Shown here: in pieces, positions 25,746 through 34,674 of the stretch
Layout of the letters: the number at the start of each line of letters is the position of its first letter
How positions within the stretch are numbered: position 1 is the first letter of the stretch
Assembly (NCBI RefSeq): GCF_947496385.1
Contig: NZ_CANMCP010000004.1
Span: 294,922 to 358,921 of the forward strand
DNA from: an uncultured Croceicoccus sp.
GTDB lineage: Bacteria; Pseudomonadota; Alphaproteobacteria; Sphingomonadales; Sphingomonadaceae
Reading direction: 5' to 3'
Length of the DNA stretch: 64,000 nt
Made by a program: the position numbers and the translations under genes
Notes under the pieces: model-generated
Told to the model about the DNA's origin: nothing
Databases searched by the model: none
What the model saw: only the letters and a program-made list of their open reading frames with translations

Positions 25746-28064
25746 TTAAAAATCGTAGCGCAGCGACACCCCGTATTGCCGCGGCGGCGCATAGCCGGCG
25801 AGCCCGCCATAGCCCGGCGAGTCGAACACCGTCGCGATATAGCGGGAATCGAGCAGGTTCTGCGCCCACGCGCTCAACGACCAGGCGCGCGAATCCGGGC
25901 TGTAGGTGATCGACGCGTCGACGAGGTGGATCGGCTGAATCGTGGAGCGCGGCGTGTTGAGGATCGCGGTGTAATATTTCTCGCTCGTATAGGAATAGAG
26001 CGCATCGGTGACGACCTCGGCGCCGCCACCCACGGGAATGACGAAATTGACGCCCGCCGTCGCGCTCCATTTCGGTGCGTTCTGCAACCGGAATCCTTCG
26101 AGGTCGATGATGTCGCCCGAAATCGGGTCGCCATACAGAAAATCGGTGTAGCGCGCGTCGAGATAGGCGAGCGATCCGCGCAGGGTCATGCCATCGACCG
26201 GCGCGGCGGTGGTTTCGAATTCGAAGCCCTTGATCTCCGACGCGCCGGCATTGAGGATGCGGTTGCCCTGCGTATTGGTGGCGCCGTCGAAATAGATCTG
26301 CGCGACCTGCATGTCCCTGTAATCGGTGTAGAACGCGGCGAGATTGGTGCGCAGCCGCCGGTTCAGGAAATCGGCCTTGATCCCGGCCTCGAACGTATCG
26401 ACTTCTTCGGGATCGAACGGGGTATCGCCGTCCGACGGCACGCCGACGCGCCCTGTAAACCCGCCCGATTTGAACCCCCGCGTCCAGCTGGCATAAAGCA
26501 GCGTGCCATCGTCGAATTCGTAATCCGCGCCAAGTTTCCAGCCAAGGTTGTCCCAGCTTTCGCGCCCGCCGGTGGTGAAGCTGTCGATGATGACATTGCC
26601 TTCGCCGGTATAGTTCGATCCCGCCGGATCGCCGATGCTGGTGATGAGGCTCGGCATGGAGGTGGTGCGTTCGTGGGTATAGCGCAGCCCGCCCTGCAAT
26701 TGCAGGCGGTCGGTCACCTGCCAGTAGGCCTGCGCGAAGCCGGAAATCGAATAGTTGTCCTGATCCTGAAGATTGGTCTGCAACAGGCCGGGGGCGGCAA
26801 ATTGCAGGCGATAGGCCTGAATATGGTCGTAATGGGTTTTGAGGTAAAAACCGCCGACGATCATGCGGATGTCTTGCGTGAGGTCGACATTGGTGCGCAA
26901 TTCCTGGCTGAATTGCCAGCCTTCGGTTTCGCGGAACGTGTCGTTCTTGAATTCCGGGGTGCCGTCCTGATCGGTAAATTCGGTAAGGGTGAACTGCTTG
27001 TATCCGGTGATCGCGGTGATGTCGCCGATGCCCGTATCGAACAGGTTCATGGTCAGCGTGCCGGAATATGTGTCCATGTCCGAAATATCGGGCACGGAAT
27101 TGTTCGCGCTGAAATATTCATCGGGGGCGAAACATTGCCCGCCGCCGGCGCACGGGCTTCGGTACATGCCGTCCTCGCCAGTCGGCTCGTAAATCGCCTC
27201 CCCGACATAGGCGCCGTTGACGATGATCGGCGAACCGTTGCGCGCGGCGACATATTCGCCCTGCAACGTGGCGTCGAAACCGGCGGACGGTTCGAAGCGC
27301 AGATAGGCGCGCACCGCGTCGAGGTTCTTGCTCCCCATGTCGGAGCCATCGACGACATTTGTGACAAAGCCGTCGCGCTGCGAATGGATGCCGGCCACCT
27401 TGAAGGACAGCGTGTCGGCGAGCGGCAGTTCGATCGCGCCGGTCACGTCGAAACGGTCGTAATTGCCGTAGACGCCCTTGATATGGCCTCCGAATTCGCC
27501 CGTCGGCCCGGCGGTGGTCACGTTGATGACGCCGCCCGTCGTGTTCGCCCCGAACAGCGTACCCTGCGGCCCGCGAAGCACCTCGATCCGGTCGACGTCA
27601 TACAGTTCGAGCAGCGCGCCCATGGAAAAGAACTGCGGCACGCCATCGACCACGACCGACACCGTATTGCCGGCGTAGGGATCGGGTTCGATCACGCCGA
27701 TGCCGCGGATGGTGAAGACCGCGCTTTGCGGGGTGTTGGCGAAATTGTCGATCTGCACGTTGGGCACTTCGCCCTGCAATGCCTGCAGGCTGGTGCCTTG
27801 CGTCGCGGCGAAGGCATCGCCGCTGATCGCGGTGATGGCGATGGGCACGTCCTGCAGGTTCTGGCTCGTCTTCTGTGCCGTGACGACGATTTCCTGAATC
27901 GCGGGGGAGGTGGGCGGCGTGTTGGCGGGCACCGGTTGCGATGCCGGGATGGGCGCCGTGCTGTCCGAGGTGCCGGCATCCTGTGCCAGCGTCGGCGCGG
28001 ACAGGCATGAAAGACCAAGCGTGCATGCGATCGCGAGGCGCGACGCGCTCCCTGTGTTGCTCAT
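25746..28064 (-). CDS. TonB-dependent receptor
   Basis: 772 residues. Signal peptide (IACTLGLSCLSAPTLAQD), IQEIVVTAQKTSQNLQDVPI start of the plug, IEVLRGPQGTLFGANTTGGV, and a barrel ending LRYDF. The plug type and length are those of sphingomonad receptors for organic compounds rather than ferric siderophores. ATG 28064 follows GGGAGAG. It is convergent with the MFS gene (22 bases apart) and no Fur-like site is visible upstream, so a carbon or vitamin substrate is more likely than iron. Confidence 0.93.
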   Translation of the reverse strand: MSNTGSASRLAIACTLGLSCLSAPTLAQDAGTSDSTAPIPASQPVPANTPPTSPAIQEIVVTAQKTSQNLQDVPIAITAISGDAFAATQGTSLQALQGEVPNVQIDNFANTPQSAVFTIRGIGVIEPDPYAGNTVSVVVDGVPQFFSMGALLELYDVDRIEVLRGPQGTLFGANTTGGVINVTTAGPTGEFGGHIKGVYGNYDRFDVTGAIELPLADTLSFKVAGIHSQRDGFVTNVVDGSDMGSKNLDAVRAYLRFEPSAGFDATLQGEYVAARNGSPIIVNGAYVGEAIYEPTGEDGMYRSPCAGGGQCFAPDEYFSANNSVPDISDMDTYSGTLTMNLFDTGIGDITAITGYKQFTLTEFTDQDGTPEFKNDTFRETEGWQFSQELRTNVDLTQDIRMIVGGFYLKTHYDHIQAYRLQFAAPGLLQTNLQDQDNYSISGFAQAYWQVTDRLQLQGGLRYTHERTTSMPSLITSIGDPAGSNYTGEGNVIIDSFTTGGRESWDNLGWKLGADYEFDDGTLLYASWTRGFKSGGFTGRVGVPSDGDTPFDPEEVDTFEAGIKADFLNRRLRTNLAAFYTDYRDMQVAQIYFDGATNTQGNRILNAGASEIKGFEFETTAAPVDGMTLRGSLAYLDARYTDFLYGDPISGDIIDLEGFRLQNAPKWSATAGVNFVIPVGGGAEVVTDALYSYTSEKYYTAILNTPRSTIQPIHLVDASITYSPDSRAWSLSAWAQNLLDSRYIATVFDSPGYGGLAGYAPPRQYGVSLRYDF

Positions 28065-28341
28065 GATACTCTCCCTCGAACTGTTCCGTTTTTTCCGATG
28101 GCGTCCGGTTCTGGCCGGTTCTTGCGCGCAGGATGCCTGTTGCCGCTGCTGCCCGATCGGGCAGGGCGGTATTGGCGTCTCGGCCGGGTTCCACCCTGCC
28201 CGACGCTTGTCGCAAAGCGGGGGGAGGCGGGAAACTATCCCTTCGCACAGGAAATCCGGCAGGGGTGCCTGTTTTGTGATTCGGGTGCGGCCTTCCCCGC
28301 CATCGTGACACGGCCCGACAGTTGCGATAGACCTTGCGTCC

Positions 28342-29070
28342 ATGAATGCATCGCCGCCGATCTGGACGCCCTATTGCGGCGCTGCGCCCGACCCGGCGGG
28401 ATTGCTGCGCGCGTGGAACCTGGACCCGGTTCTACTGTGCGTGCTGTTCGCGGCGTTGATGCTGGGATGGCGCTACGCCCCGGCGGAGCGTCGCTTTCAT
28501 CTTGCCGCTGCGTGCACCATGGGCGTGCTTTTCATCAGCCCGCTTTGCGCGCTGGCCTCGGCCCTGTTCACCATGCGGGCGATCCACCATGTCGCGCTCG
28601 CGCTGGTGCTGGCGCCGCTGCTGGCGCGGTCGCTCGGCCTCGGGCGGTATGCGGGGCGGGTTTCGCTGTCGGTGATGACGGGGGTGCAGGCGCTCGTGTT
28701 CTGGTTCTGGCATGCGCCGCCCGTCTATGCCGCGGCGTTGTCGAACGATGCGGTGTTCTGGATCATGCAGATCACGCTGACCGGGACGGCGGCGTTCTGG
28801 TGGGCGGCGATGCGCCGGGCGCCGGCGCCCGGTGCCATTGCCGCGACGCTCGCCACCATGGTGCAGATGGGTGCGCTCGGCGCGTTGCTCACCTTTGCGG
28901 GTCGGGCATTCTACGCCCCGCATTATTTCACGACGCAAGGCTGGGGCTGGACCCCGCTGGAGGATCAGCAGATCGGCGGGCTCATCATGTGGGCGCCGGC
29001 ATCGGCGGCCTATCTGCTGATCGCGCTGGTCATGCTCTATCGCGCCCTGCCGCCGGCCTATGCACGATGA
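28342..29070 (+). CDS. ctaG: CtaG-type cytochrome c oxidase assembly factor (Caa3_CtaG)
   Basis: 242 residues, six or seven helices. Family signs are WNLDPVLLCVLFAALMLGW at the start, MRAIHHVALALVLAPLLA, ALVFWFWHAPPVYAAAL and the C-terminal GWTPLEDQQIGGLIMW. This is the caa3-oxidase CtaG family of Bacillus and actinobacteria, not the Cox11-type CtaG. It assists assembly of the oxidase encoded downstream. Its stop overlaps the b561 start (ATGA). Confidence 0.92.
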   Translation: MNASPPIWTPYCGAAPDPAGLLRAWNLDPVLLCVLFAALMLGWRYAPAERRFHLAAACTMGVLFISPLCALASALFTMRAIHHVALALVLAPLLARSLGLGRYAGRVSLSVMTGVQALVFWFWHAPPVYAAALSNDAVFWIMQITLTGTAAFWWAAMRRAPAPGAIAATLATMVQMGALGALLTFAGRAFYAPHYFTTQGWGWTPLEDQQIGGLIMWAPASAAYLLIALVMLYRALPPAYAR

Positions 29071-29747
29071 AACCATGGGTGCAGCAATGGCGCGAATGGT
29101 CGCTCTCCTATCGCGAGCGGGGCCGGTATACGCCGGTAGGGGTCGCGTTTCACTGGACCATGGCGGCGGTGGTCACATGGCAGCTCGCGACCGGCTGGTG
29201 GATGCAGCGCTATCTTGTCGGGGCGGCAAAGCTCGACGCCTATGAACGCCATTCCGCCATCGGGCTGACGCTGCTGGCGCTGGGTGCGCTGCGGCTGCTG
29301 TGGCGGCTGATCGTGCCGGGGCCGATCAACGATGCGGACCGGATGGGATGGAAGACGACCGTGGCGCATGCGATCCACGCGGTGTTCTACCTGTTTTTCG
29401 TGCTGTTGCCGGTGTCGGGATGGGCGATGTGGTCCGCGATTCAGCCGGCGCGCCCGCTCCGGCTGGCAGGGATCGTGCCGGTTCCACCCATGCCGTTTCA
29501 GGACATGTCGCCGGCGTGGCAATTCTTCATCCTCGATTTCGCGCAGGATGTTCATGTCGCCTGCGTCGTGGTGCTGTCCCTGCTGATCCCCGCGCATGCG
29601 CTTGCGGCGATCAAGCATCATTACTGGGACCGGGACGACGTGCTCAAGGGCATGATGCCGGAGGTGCCCGATACCCACTGGCACCCGGCAGGCCCGAACT
29701 ATAGCCGGCGAGATGCGCCATCTCCCGCTCCGTCAGAAGACGGCTGA
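29067..29747 (+). CDS. Cytochrome b561 family protein
   Basis: 226 residues, four membrane helices with paired histidines for two b hemes: VAFHWTMAAVVTWQL, YERHSAIGLTLLAL, HAIHAVFYLFFVLLPVSGWAMW and DVHVACVVVLSLLIPAHAL. It likely passes electrons between quinol and the cytochrome c pool. ATG 29067 overlaps the ctaG stop. The last 34 codons overlap the convergent diheme cytochrome c gene, beginning just after the conserved KHHYWDRDD end of the family. Confidence 0.92.
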   Translation: MKPWVQQWREWSLSYRERGRYTPVGVAFHWTMAAVVTWQLATGWWMQRYLVGAAKLDAYERHSAIGLTLLALGALRLLWRLIVPGPINDADRMGWKTTVAHAIHAVFYLFFVLLPVSGWAMWSAIQPARPLRLAGIVPVPPMPFQDMSPAWQFFILDFAQDVHVACVVVLSLLIPAHALAAIKHHYWDRDDVLKGMMPEVPDTHWHPAGPNYSRRDAPSPAPSEDG

Positions 29748-30333
29748 CCGCTGTCATCGCGTCGCTCGCGCCATAACGTTCGCCGTTCGCCCATTGGTGC
29801 AGCTGCGCCTCGACATAGGGGGCAGGCTGATGGGCGAGCGGGGGATTGCCGGCGCCCACGCCCGCACCATCCGCGCCGTGGCACGTCGCACAGGCCGGCA
29901 GTCCGCGCGCCGGATCGCCGCGTTGATACAGCGTCGCCGCGGCGCAATCGCCCGCCGCCAGATCCTCACCCGCCGCGTCGGGCACGGGGAGGGCGGCATA
30001 GTAATTCGCGACCTTTTCCCGCGCCGGCCAATCGAGCTGATCCGCGATCCACACCATCTGCGGGTGGCGCCGCTGCCCTTGCGCGAAATATTCGAGTTGC
30101 CGCAGCTGATAGCCGGGATCCAGCCCGGCGAGCCGCGGCACGAGATTCCCGTCGCCTTCGCCGTTCAGCCCATGACACGTCGCGCAGGCCCCGCGCGCAC
30201 CGGCGTCGCCCCCGCTCAACGCGATGATTTCCCCCGTGGTTTCAAACGCGCTCGTCGCCGGCATGTCCTTGCCGCACGCGACAAGGGATGCCACCATCGG
30301 CAGGACAGCGAGCAGGGCGGGCCATTTGTGCAT
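29644..30333 (-). CDS. Diheme cytochrome c lipoprotein (c4-like)
   Basis: 229 residues. Lipobox LPMVASLVACGKD, then two heme-binding sites: GACATCHGLNGEGDG and PACATCHGADGAGVG. Each is followed by a Met region and a LEYFAQGQRR / LHQWANGERY helix. The two-domain layout is that of cytochrome c4. It would donate electrons to the oxidase from the periplasmic face. It reads against the rest of the locus, and its final helix (LLTEREMAHLAGYSS) lies inside the overlap with the b561 gene. Confidence 0.9.
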   Translation of the reverse strand: MHKWPALLAVLPMVASLVACGKDMPATSAFETTGEIIALSGGDAGARGACATCHGLNGEGDGNLVPRLAGLDPGYQLRQLEYFAQGQRRHPQMVWIADQLDWPAREKVANYYAALPVPDAAGEDLAAGDCAAATLYQRGDPARGLPACATCHGADGAGVGAGNPPLAHQPAPYVEAQLHQWANGERYGASDAMTAVSRLLTEREMAHLAGYSSGLPGASGYRAPPASCP

Positions 30334-30390
30334 CGTCCATGGGAACCGCCGTGCAAACGCGACGGTTCCCGAAGCCTTGGGGGTAATATC

Positions 30391-30774
30391 GTGACACGCG
30401 CGTTTTCGTCCATGGCCCTGTCCGTCATGCTGTGTGCCTGTCTTGCCGGGTGCAAGCAGCCGCCCGGCCCGCGCTACGTCCCCGACGAGGCCGCCGCCGC
30501 GCGCGGGCGCGCCGCGATCGAACGGGTCGGCTGCGGCGCGTGTCATGCCATTCCCGGCATCGGCTGGCCCAGGGGGCGCACCGGTCCCTCGCTCGACGGA
30601 TTTCGCGACATCGGCCTCATTGCCGGTGCGCTTCCCAACACGCCGGCCAATCTCGCCGCCTTCGTGCGCAATGCGCCGCGGGTAAAGCCCGGCTCCACCA
30701 TGCCCGCCATGCCGTTGAGCGAAGAAGAGTCTCGCGATGTGGCGGCATATCTTTATGGTCTCGACGATGAATAG
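30391..30774 (+). CDS. Monoheme cytochrome c lipoprotein
   Basis: 127 residues. A lipoprotein signal with LCACLAGCKQ, heme site RVGCGACHAIPGIGWPRG, and axial Met at PGSTMPAMPLSEEE. The GTG start at 30391 has GGGGG seven bases upstream; ATG 30412 would still leave a short signal peptide. It is small like the subunit-fused cytochromes of caa3 oxidases. The end of the gene overlaps the start of the subunit II gene by eight bases, so it belongs to the oxidase operon. Confidence 0.9.
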   Translation: MTRAFSSMALSVMLCACLAGCKQPPGPRYVPDEAAAARGRAAIERVGCGACHAIPGIGWPRGRTGPSLDGFRDIGLIAGALPNTPANLAAFVRNAPRVKPGSTMPAMPLSEEESRDVAAYLYGLDDE

Positions 30775-31804
30775 CAGCACGACAGATGTCTTCGATGCCT
30801 GGTGGGGCTGGCCGCCGCCGGTTCTCGACCCCGCCGGGCCATATGCGGACAATGTGGTCGTGCTGGCGTGGGCGCTGTTCGCGATGGGGGTGATCGTCAC
30901 CGGCATCGTGGTCGTCGCGCTTTACGTCGCGATCCGCGGCCCCGCGCGGTGGAAGGCGAAGCTCGGCGGCGAAAGGCTGGTGTGGATCGGCGGGGTCGCA
31001 TTTCCCGGCGTGGTGCTGACCTGCCTGCTGGTGTGGGGGTTGTGGCTGACGTCCTCGCTCACGCAGCCGATGCCGGATGGGGCCATGCGGGTGCGGGTCA
31101 CCGGCTACATGTGGTGGTTCGACGTCGAATATCTCGGCCCCGATGGCGATGTGATCATGCGCGACGCGAACGAGCTGCATATCCCGGTCGGGCAGCCGGT
31201 CGTGGTGGAGCTTCAAAGCGAGGACGTGATCCACAGCTTCTGGGTGCCGAACCTGTCGGGCAAGGAGGACATGATTCCCGGCCGCACCAACGAATTGGTG
31301 ATCGAGGCGGATCGTCCGGGCCGTTTCGGCGGGGTCTGCGCCGAATATTGCGGCGGCCCGCATGCGTTGATGGGTTTTGTCGCGGTGGCGCATGAACAGG
31401 CGGACTGGGCCGCGTGGCTGGCGGGGCGGAGCATGACGCCGCCCGCCATCGCGGAGCAGGACGTGCCGGGCACGGTGCCCGCCCTCCGCCCCGCCGCGGC
31501 CGCCGATGCCGCAGATGACGCGGCGATCGCGGCGAACGGGCGCACGCTGTTCATGGAAAGCGGGTGCGCGGCGTGCCACCGGGTCGCGGGGACCGAGGCG
31601 AACGGCATCGCCGGCCCGGATCTCACCCATGTGGGGAGCAGGCTGACGCTGGGCGCGGGGATATTGCCGAACAATCGCGGCACCATGATCGGGTGGATCG
31701 GGGACAGCCAATCGATCAAGCCGGGCAATCGCATGCCGAGTTACGACATGCTCTCCGCCGATGAACTGACCGCCATCGCCATCTGGCTGGAACAGCAGCG
31801 ATGA
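30767..31804 (+). CDS. coxB: Cytochrome c oxidase subunit II with fused cytochrome c (caa3-type)
   Basis: 345 residues. Two membrane helices, then the CuA cupredoxin domain with IHSFWVPNLSGKEDMIPGR and the copper cluster CAEYCGGPHALM. A C-terminal cytochrome c domain follows, with SGCAACHRVAG and a Met ligand in KPGNRMPSYDML. The usual acidic residue before the GHQWYW motif (Glu62 in bovine numbering, the K-channel entry) is absent: the stretch reads LTSSLTQPMPDG, then VTGYMWWFDVEYL. ATG 30767; its stop overlaps the start of the subunit I gene. Confidence 0.94.
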   Translation: MNSSTTDVFDAWWGWPPPVLDPAGPYADNVVVLAWALFAMGVIVTGIVVVALYVAIRGPARWKAKLGGERLVWIGGVAFPGVVLTCLLVWGLWLTSSLTQPMPDGAMRVRVTGYMWWFDVEYLGPDGDVIMRDANELHIPVGQPVVVELQSEDVIHSFWVPNLSGKEDMIPGRTNELVIEADRPGRFGGVCAEYCGGPHALMGFVAVAHEQADWAAWLAGRSMTPPAIAEQDVPGTVPALRPAAAADAADDAAIAANGRTLFMESGCAACHRVAGTEANGIAGPDLTHVGSRLTLGAGILPNNRGTMIGWIGDSQSIKPGNRMPSYDMLSADELTAIAIWLEQQR

Positions 31805-34389
31805 GCGATGCACCGCGGCCGGGCACCCGCGACGTGATGGCCGGGCGCAGGTCCGAAACAGGCTTCGATCACGCGCTCTACGCCCGCTTCCCGACGCAGG
31901 AGCCGCGCCCCGATGGCGAGGTCGAAGAGCTGGAGAAGATCTGGGACAACCCCAGGGGCTGGGGCCTGCTGACCGTCGTCAACAACAATTACATCGGTTT
32001 CTTCTACGTCGCGACGGCGTTCCTGTTCTTCCTCCTGGCCGGCGTGCTCGCGCTGGGCATGCGGATACAGCTGGCCGCGCCGATGCAGGATTTACTGCCG
32101 CAGGACACCTATAACCAGTTCTTCACCATGCATGGCACGGTGATGATGTTCCTGTTCGCCGTGCCCATGGTGGAGGCGATCGGCGTGATGCTGCTGCCGC
32201 AGATGCTGGCCGCGCGCGACCTGCCGTTTCCGCGATTGTCGGCCTATGCGTTCTGGGCGTATTGCGTGGGCGGGCTGTGCTTCTTCGCGAGCATTTTCGT
32301 CGGCCTTGCGCCCGATGGCGGGTGGTTCATGTATCCGCCGCTCACCTCCATCGCCTACAGCCCGGAAATCAACACCGATTTCTGGTTGCTGGGCATCGGC
32401 TTCATCGAGATCAGCGCGATTGCCGGCGCGATCGAGATCATCGTTGGCGTGCTTCGCACCCGTGCGCCGGGGATGACGCTCGACCGGATGCCGATGTTCG
32501 CCTGGGCGATGCTGGTGTTCGCGGTGATGATCGTCGTCGCCTTTCCCAGCGTCATTCTCGGTACCTTGCTGCTCGAACTCGAACGGGCTTTCAACTGGCC
32601 TTTCTTCGATCCGACGCGCGGCGGCGATCCGCTCTTGTGGCAACACCTGTTCTGGTTCTTCGGCCATCCGGAGGTCTATATCATCTTCCTGCCCGCCGCC
32701 GGGTTGATGAGCATGATGGTTGCCACCGTCGCGCGCACGCCATTGGTGGGGTACCGGCTCAACGTGCTGGCGCTGGTGGCGACGGGGTTCATCAGCTTTG
32801 GCGTGTGGGCGCATCACATGTTCGCGACCGGCATGCCGCGCGTATCGACGGGATATTTCAGCGCGGCCAGCATGGCGGTCAGCCTGCCCGCCGGGATACA
32901 GGTGTTCTGCTGGATCGCGACGCTGGCGGCGGGGCGCATCCGGTGGTCGACGCCCGCGCTGTTCGTGGTGGGCAGCATCGTCGTGTTCGTGATGGGCGGG
33001 CTTACCGGCGTGATGGTCGGCATGGTCCCGTTCGACTGGCAGGCGCACGACAGCTATTTCATCGTCGCGCATCTGCATTACGTGCTGCTGGGCGGGATGG
33101 TTTTTCCCATGTTCGCCGCGTTCTATTACTGGAACGGGATGACGTCGAAGAACGCGTTGTCGGAACGGCGCGGGAAATGGGTGTTCTGGCTGATGTTCAC
33201 CGGGCTGCACATCACGTTTCTGCCGATGCATCTCACCGGGTTCATGGGGATGCCGCGCCGCGTCTATACCTATCTGCCGGGGCGGGGGCTGGAATGGCTC
33301 AACCTTGTATCCACCATCGGCGCGTTCGTCCTTGCGGCGGGGGTGTGCCTGTTCCTCTACGACCTGGTGCGCCGGTTCCGGTTCACCACGGACGAGGATG
33401 CGGGCAATGTCTATGGCGGCGGCACGCTGGAATGGTTGCCGACGGGGATGTATTCGACCCGCTCGATCCCGCTGGTGAAAAGCCGGGAGCCGATGTGGGA
33501 CGATCCGGAGCTTGGCGATGATGTCGCCGCGGGCCGCTATTTCCTGCCCAATAGCGCGACGGGCCTGCGCGAAACGCTCATTACTTCGCCCATCAATGCG
33601 GAGCCGCAATATATTCAGCTCATGCCCGGCCCGTCGGCATGGCCGGTGGCATCGGCGGTGTTTACCGCGGGCTTCTTCCTCGCGCTGACCGTGCAGGCCT
33701 ATGTGTTTTCGGCGGTGAGCGGCGTGCTCGCCGTTGCCTGCATCCTGCGCTGGCTGTGGGAAACGGACCGTCCGATCGAACAGGACCATGCCGATATCGG
33801 CGGCGGGATCACCGTGCCCATCGCGATCACCGGGCCATCCTCGCACGGGTGGTGGGCGCTCAACACGGTCATGGTGGTCATGGGCATGATCGTGTTCATG
33901 GCGCTGTTCAGCTATCTCTATCTCTTCGGCATCAATCCCGAATTCTGGATCGCGCCGCCGGATGTGTTGCAGACGGCGGGGATCGTGGTCCTGCTTGTCG
34001 CGGCGTTTGCGGCGGCGTGGCTGTCGCGGCGGATCCTCGCGGCAAAGGCGCGCGGCGAATTTCCGGGGCAGGGGCCGTGGCTCATGGCGGTCATCGCGGC
34101 GGCGCTGCTGTGCGTTGCGGGGTGGTGGGACTGGACCGGGTGGCGGGGCGCCGGGCTCGACCCTTCGGCCAGCGGTCAGGGGGCTACGGTCTTCGGCCTG
34201 CTCGCGTTTCAGGCCTGCAGCGCTGGCATCGCGGCGATCATGGCGCTCTATCTCGGCTATCGCAGCGGCAGGGGGCTCCTCGTCGCGCCGTCGAGCGTCA
34301 CGCTCGACATCGTGGTGCGCTTCATCGGCTATGCCGCGGTGCAGGGGCTTGTCATCGCGCTTGTCGTGCGACTGTTTCCGGGGGGCTGA
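31801..34389 (+). CDS. Cytochrome c oxidase fused subunit I/III (caa3-type, A family)
   Basis: 862 residues: subunit I (about 1-600) followed by five helices of subunit III (about 620-862). Heme and copper ligands are present: HGTVMMFLF, FFGHPEVYIIFLP (CuB His, the channel Glu and the cross-linked Tyr), WAHHMFATGM and IVAHLHYVLLGG. The D-channel Asp is present (ARDLPFPR). However, the helix VIII segment reads SLPAGIQVFCWIATL, where nearly all A-family enzymes have PTGxKVFSW. Thus the K-channel Lys is Gln and its Thr neighbour is Ala. Terminal oxidase of the cytoplasmic membrane; overlaps coxB by four bases. Confidence 0.95.
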   Translation: MSDAPRPGTRDVMAGRRSETGFDHALYARFPTQEPRPDGEVEELEKIWDNPRGWGLLTVVNNNYIGFFYVATAFLFFLLAGVLALGMRIQLAAPMQDLLPQDTYNQFFTMHGTVMMFLFAVPMVEAIGVMLLPQMLAARDLPFPRLSAYAFWAYCVGGLCFFASIFVGLAPDGGWFMYPPLTSIAYSPEINTDFWLLGIGFIEISAIAGAIEIIVGVLRTRAPGMTLDRMPMFAWAMLVFAVMIVVAFPSVILGTLLLELERAFNWPFFDPTRGGDPLLWQHLFWFFGHPEVYIIFLPAAGLMSMMVATVARTPLVGYRLNVLALVATGFISFGVWAHHMFATGMPRVSTGYFSAASMAVSLPAGIQVFCWIATLAAGRIRWSTPALFVVGSIVVFVMGGLTGVMVGMVPFDWQAHDSYFIVAHLHYVLLGGMVFPMFAAFYYWNGMTSKNALSERRGKWVFWLMFTGLHITFLPMHLTGFMGMPRRVYTYLPGRGLEWLNLVSTIGAFVLAAGVCLFLYDLVRRFRFTTDEDAGNVYGGGTLEWLPTGMYSTRSIPLVKSREPMWDDPELGDDVAAGRYFLPNSATGLRETLITSPINAEPQYIQLMPGPSAWPVASAVFTAGFFLALTVQAYVFSAVSGVLAVACILRWLWETDRPIEQDHADIGGGITVPIAITGPSSHGWWALNTVMVVMGMIVFMALFSYLYLFGINPEFWIAPPDVLQTAGIVVLLVAAFAAAWLSRRILAAKARGEFPGQGPWLMAVIAAALLCVAGWWDWTGWRGAGLDPSASGQGATVFGLLAFQACSAGIAAIMALYLGYRSGRGLLVAPSSVTLDIVVRFIGYAAVQGLVIALVVRLFPGG

Positions 34390-34392
34390 CGG

Positions 34393-34671
34393 GTGGCAGA
34401 TTATCGCAACGATATCGACTGGCTGACCCCGGCGCTGGCGCTTGGCGTGTGGGCGGCGCATTTCTCGCTGTCCTGGGCCGGCAGCAGCATTTTTCCAGGG
34501 CAGGTCGCCGCGCGGGTGGTCGGGATCGGCCTCGCGCTGCCCGCGCTTTTCGCGATGGCATGGCTCTGGCGGCGGGCCGGGGCGGGGCCGATGCGTTCCG
34601 TGCCCCGGCTGGGCATCGCGATTGCGGCGACGGGCGTGGTGTTCACCGTGCTCCCGGCCCTCTTCGGCTAG
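34393..34671 (+). CDS. Small membrane protein of the oxidase operon
   Basis: 92 residues from a GTG three bases after the subunit I/III stop. Three hydrophobic helices are visible: LTPALALGVWAAHFSLSW, VVGIGLALPALFAMAWLW and LGIAIAATGVVFTVLPALF. No family recognised. Its position suggests an assembly or stability factor of the caa3 oxidase, or a fourth subunit. The ends of this gene and the convergent exoD gene are three bases apart, leaving no room for a terminator. Confidence 0.75.
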   Translation: MADYRNDIDWLTPALALGVWAAHFSLSWAGSSIFPGQVAARVVGIGLALPALFAMAWLWRRAGAGPMRSVPRLGIAIAATGVVFTVLPALFG

Positions 34672-34674
34672 GCG

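Noticed and set aside
25776-28010. A 744-codon plus-strand ORF opposite the TonB receptor
   Set aside because: Antisense frame; the minus strand has signal peptide, plug and barrel motifs.
32092-34461. A 789-codon minus-strand ORF opposite subunit I/III
   Set aside because: Shadow of the oxidase gene with no motif; composition dominated by His, Arg and Asp.
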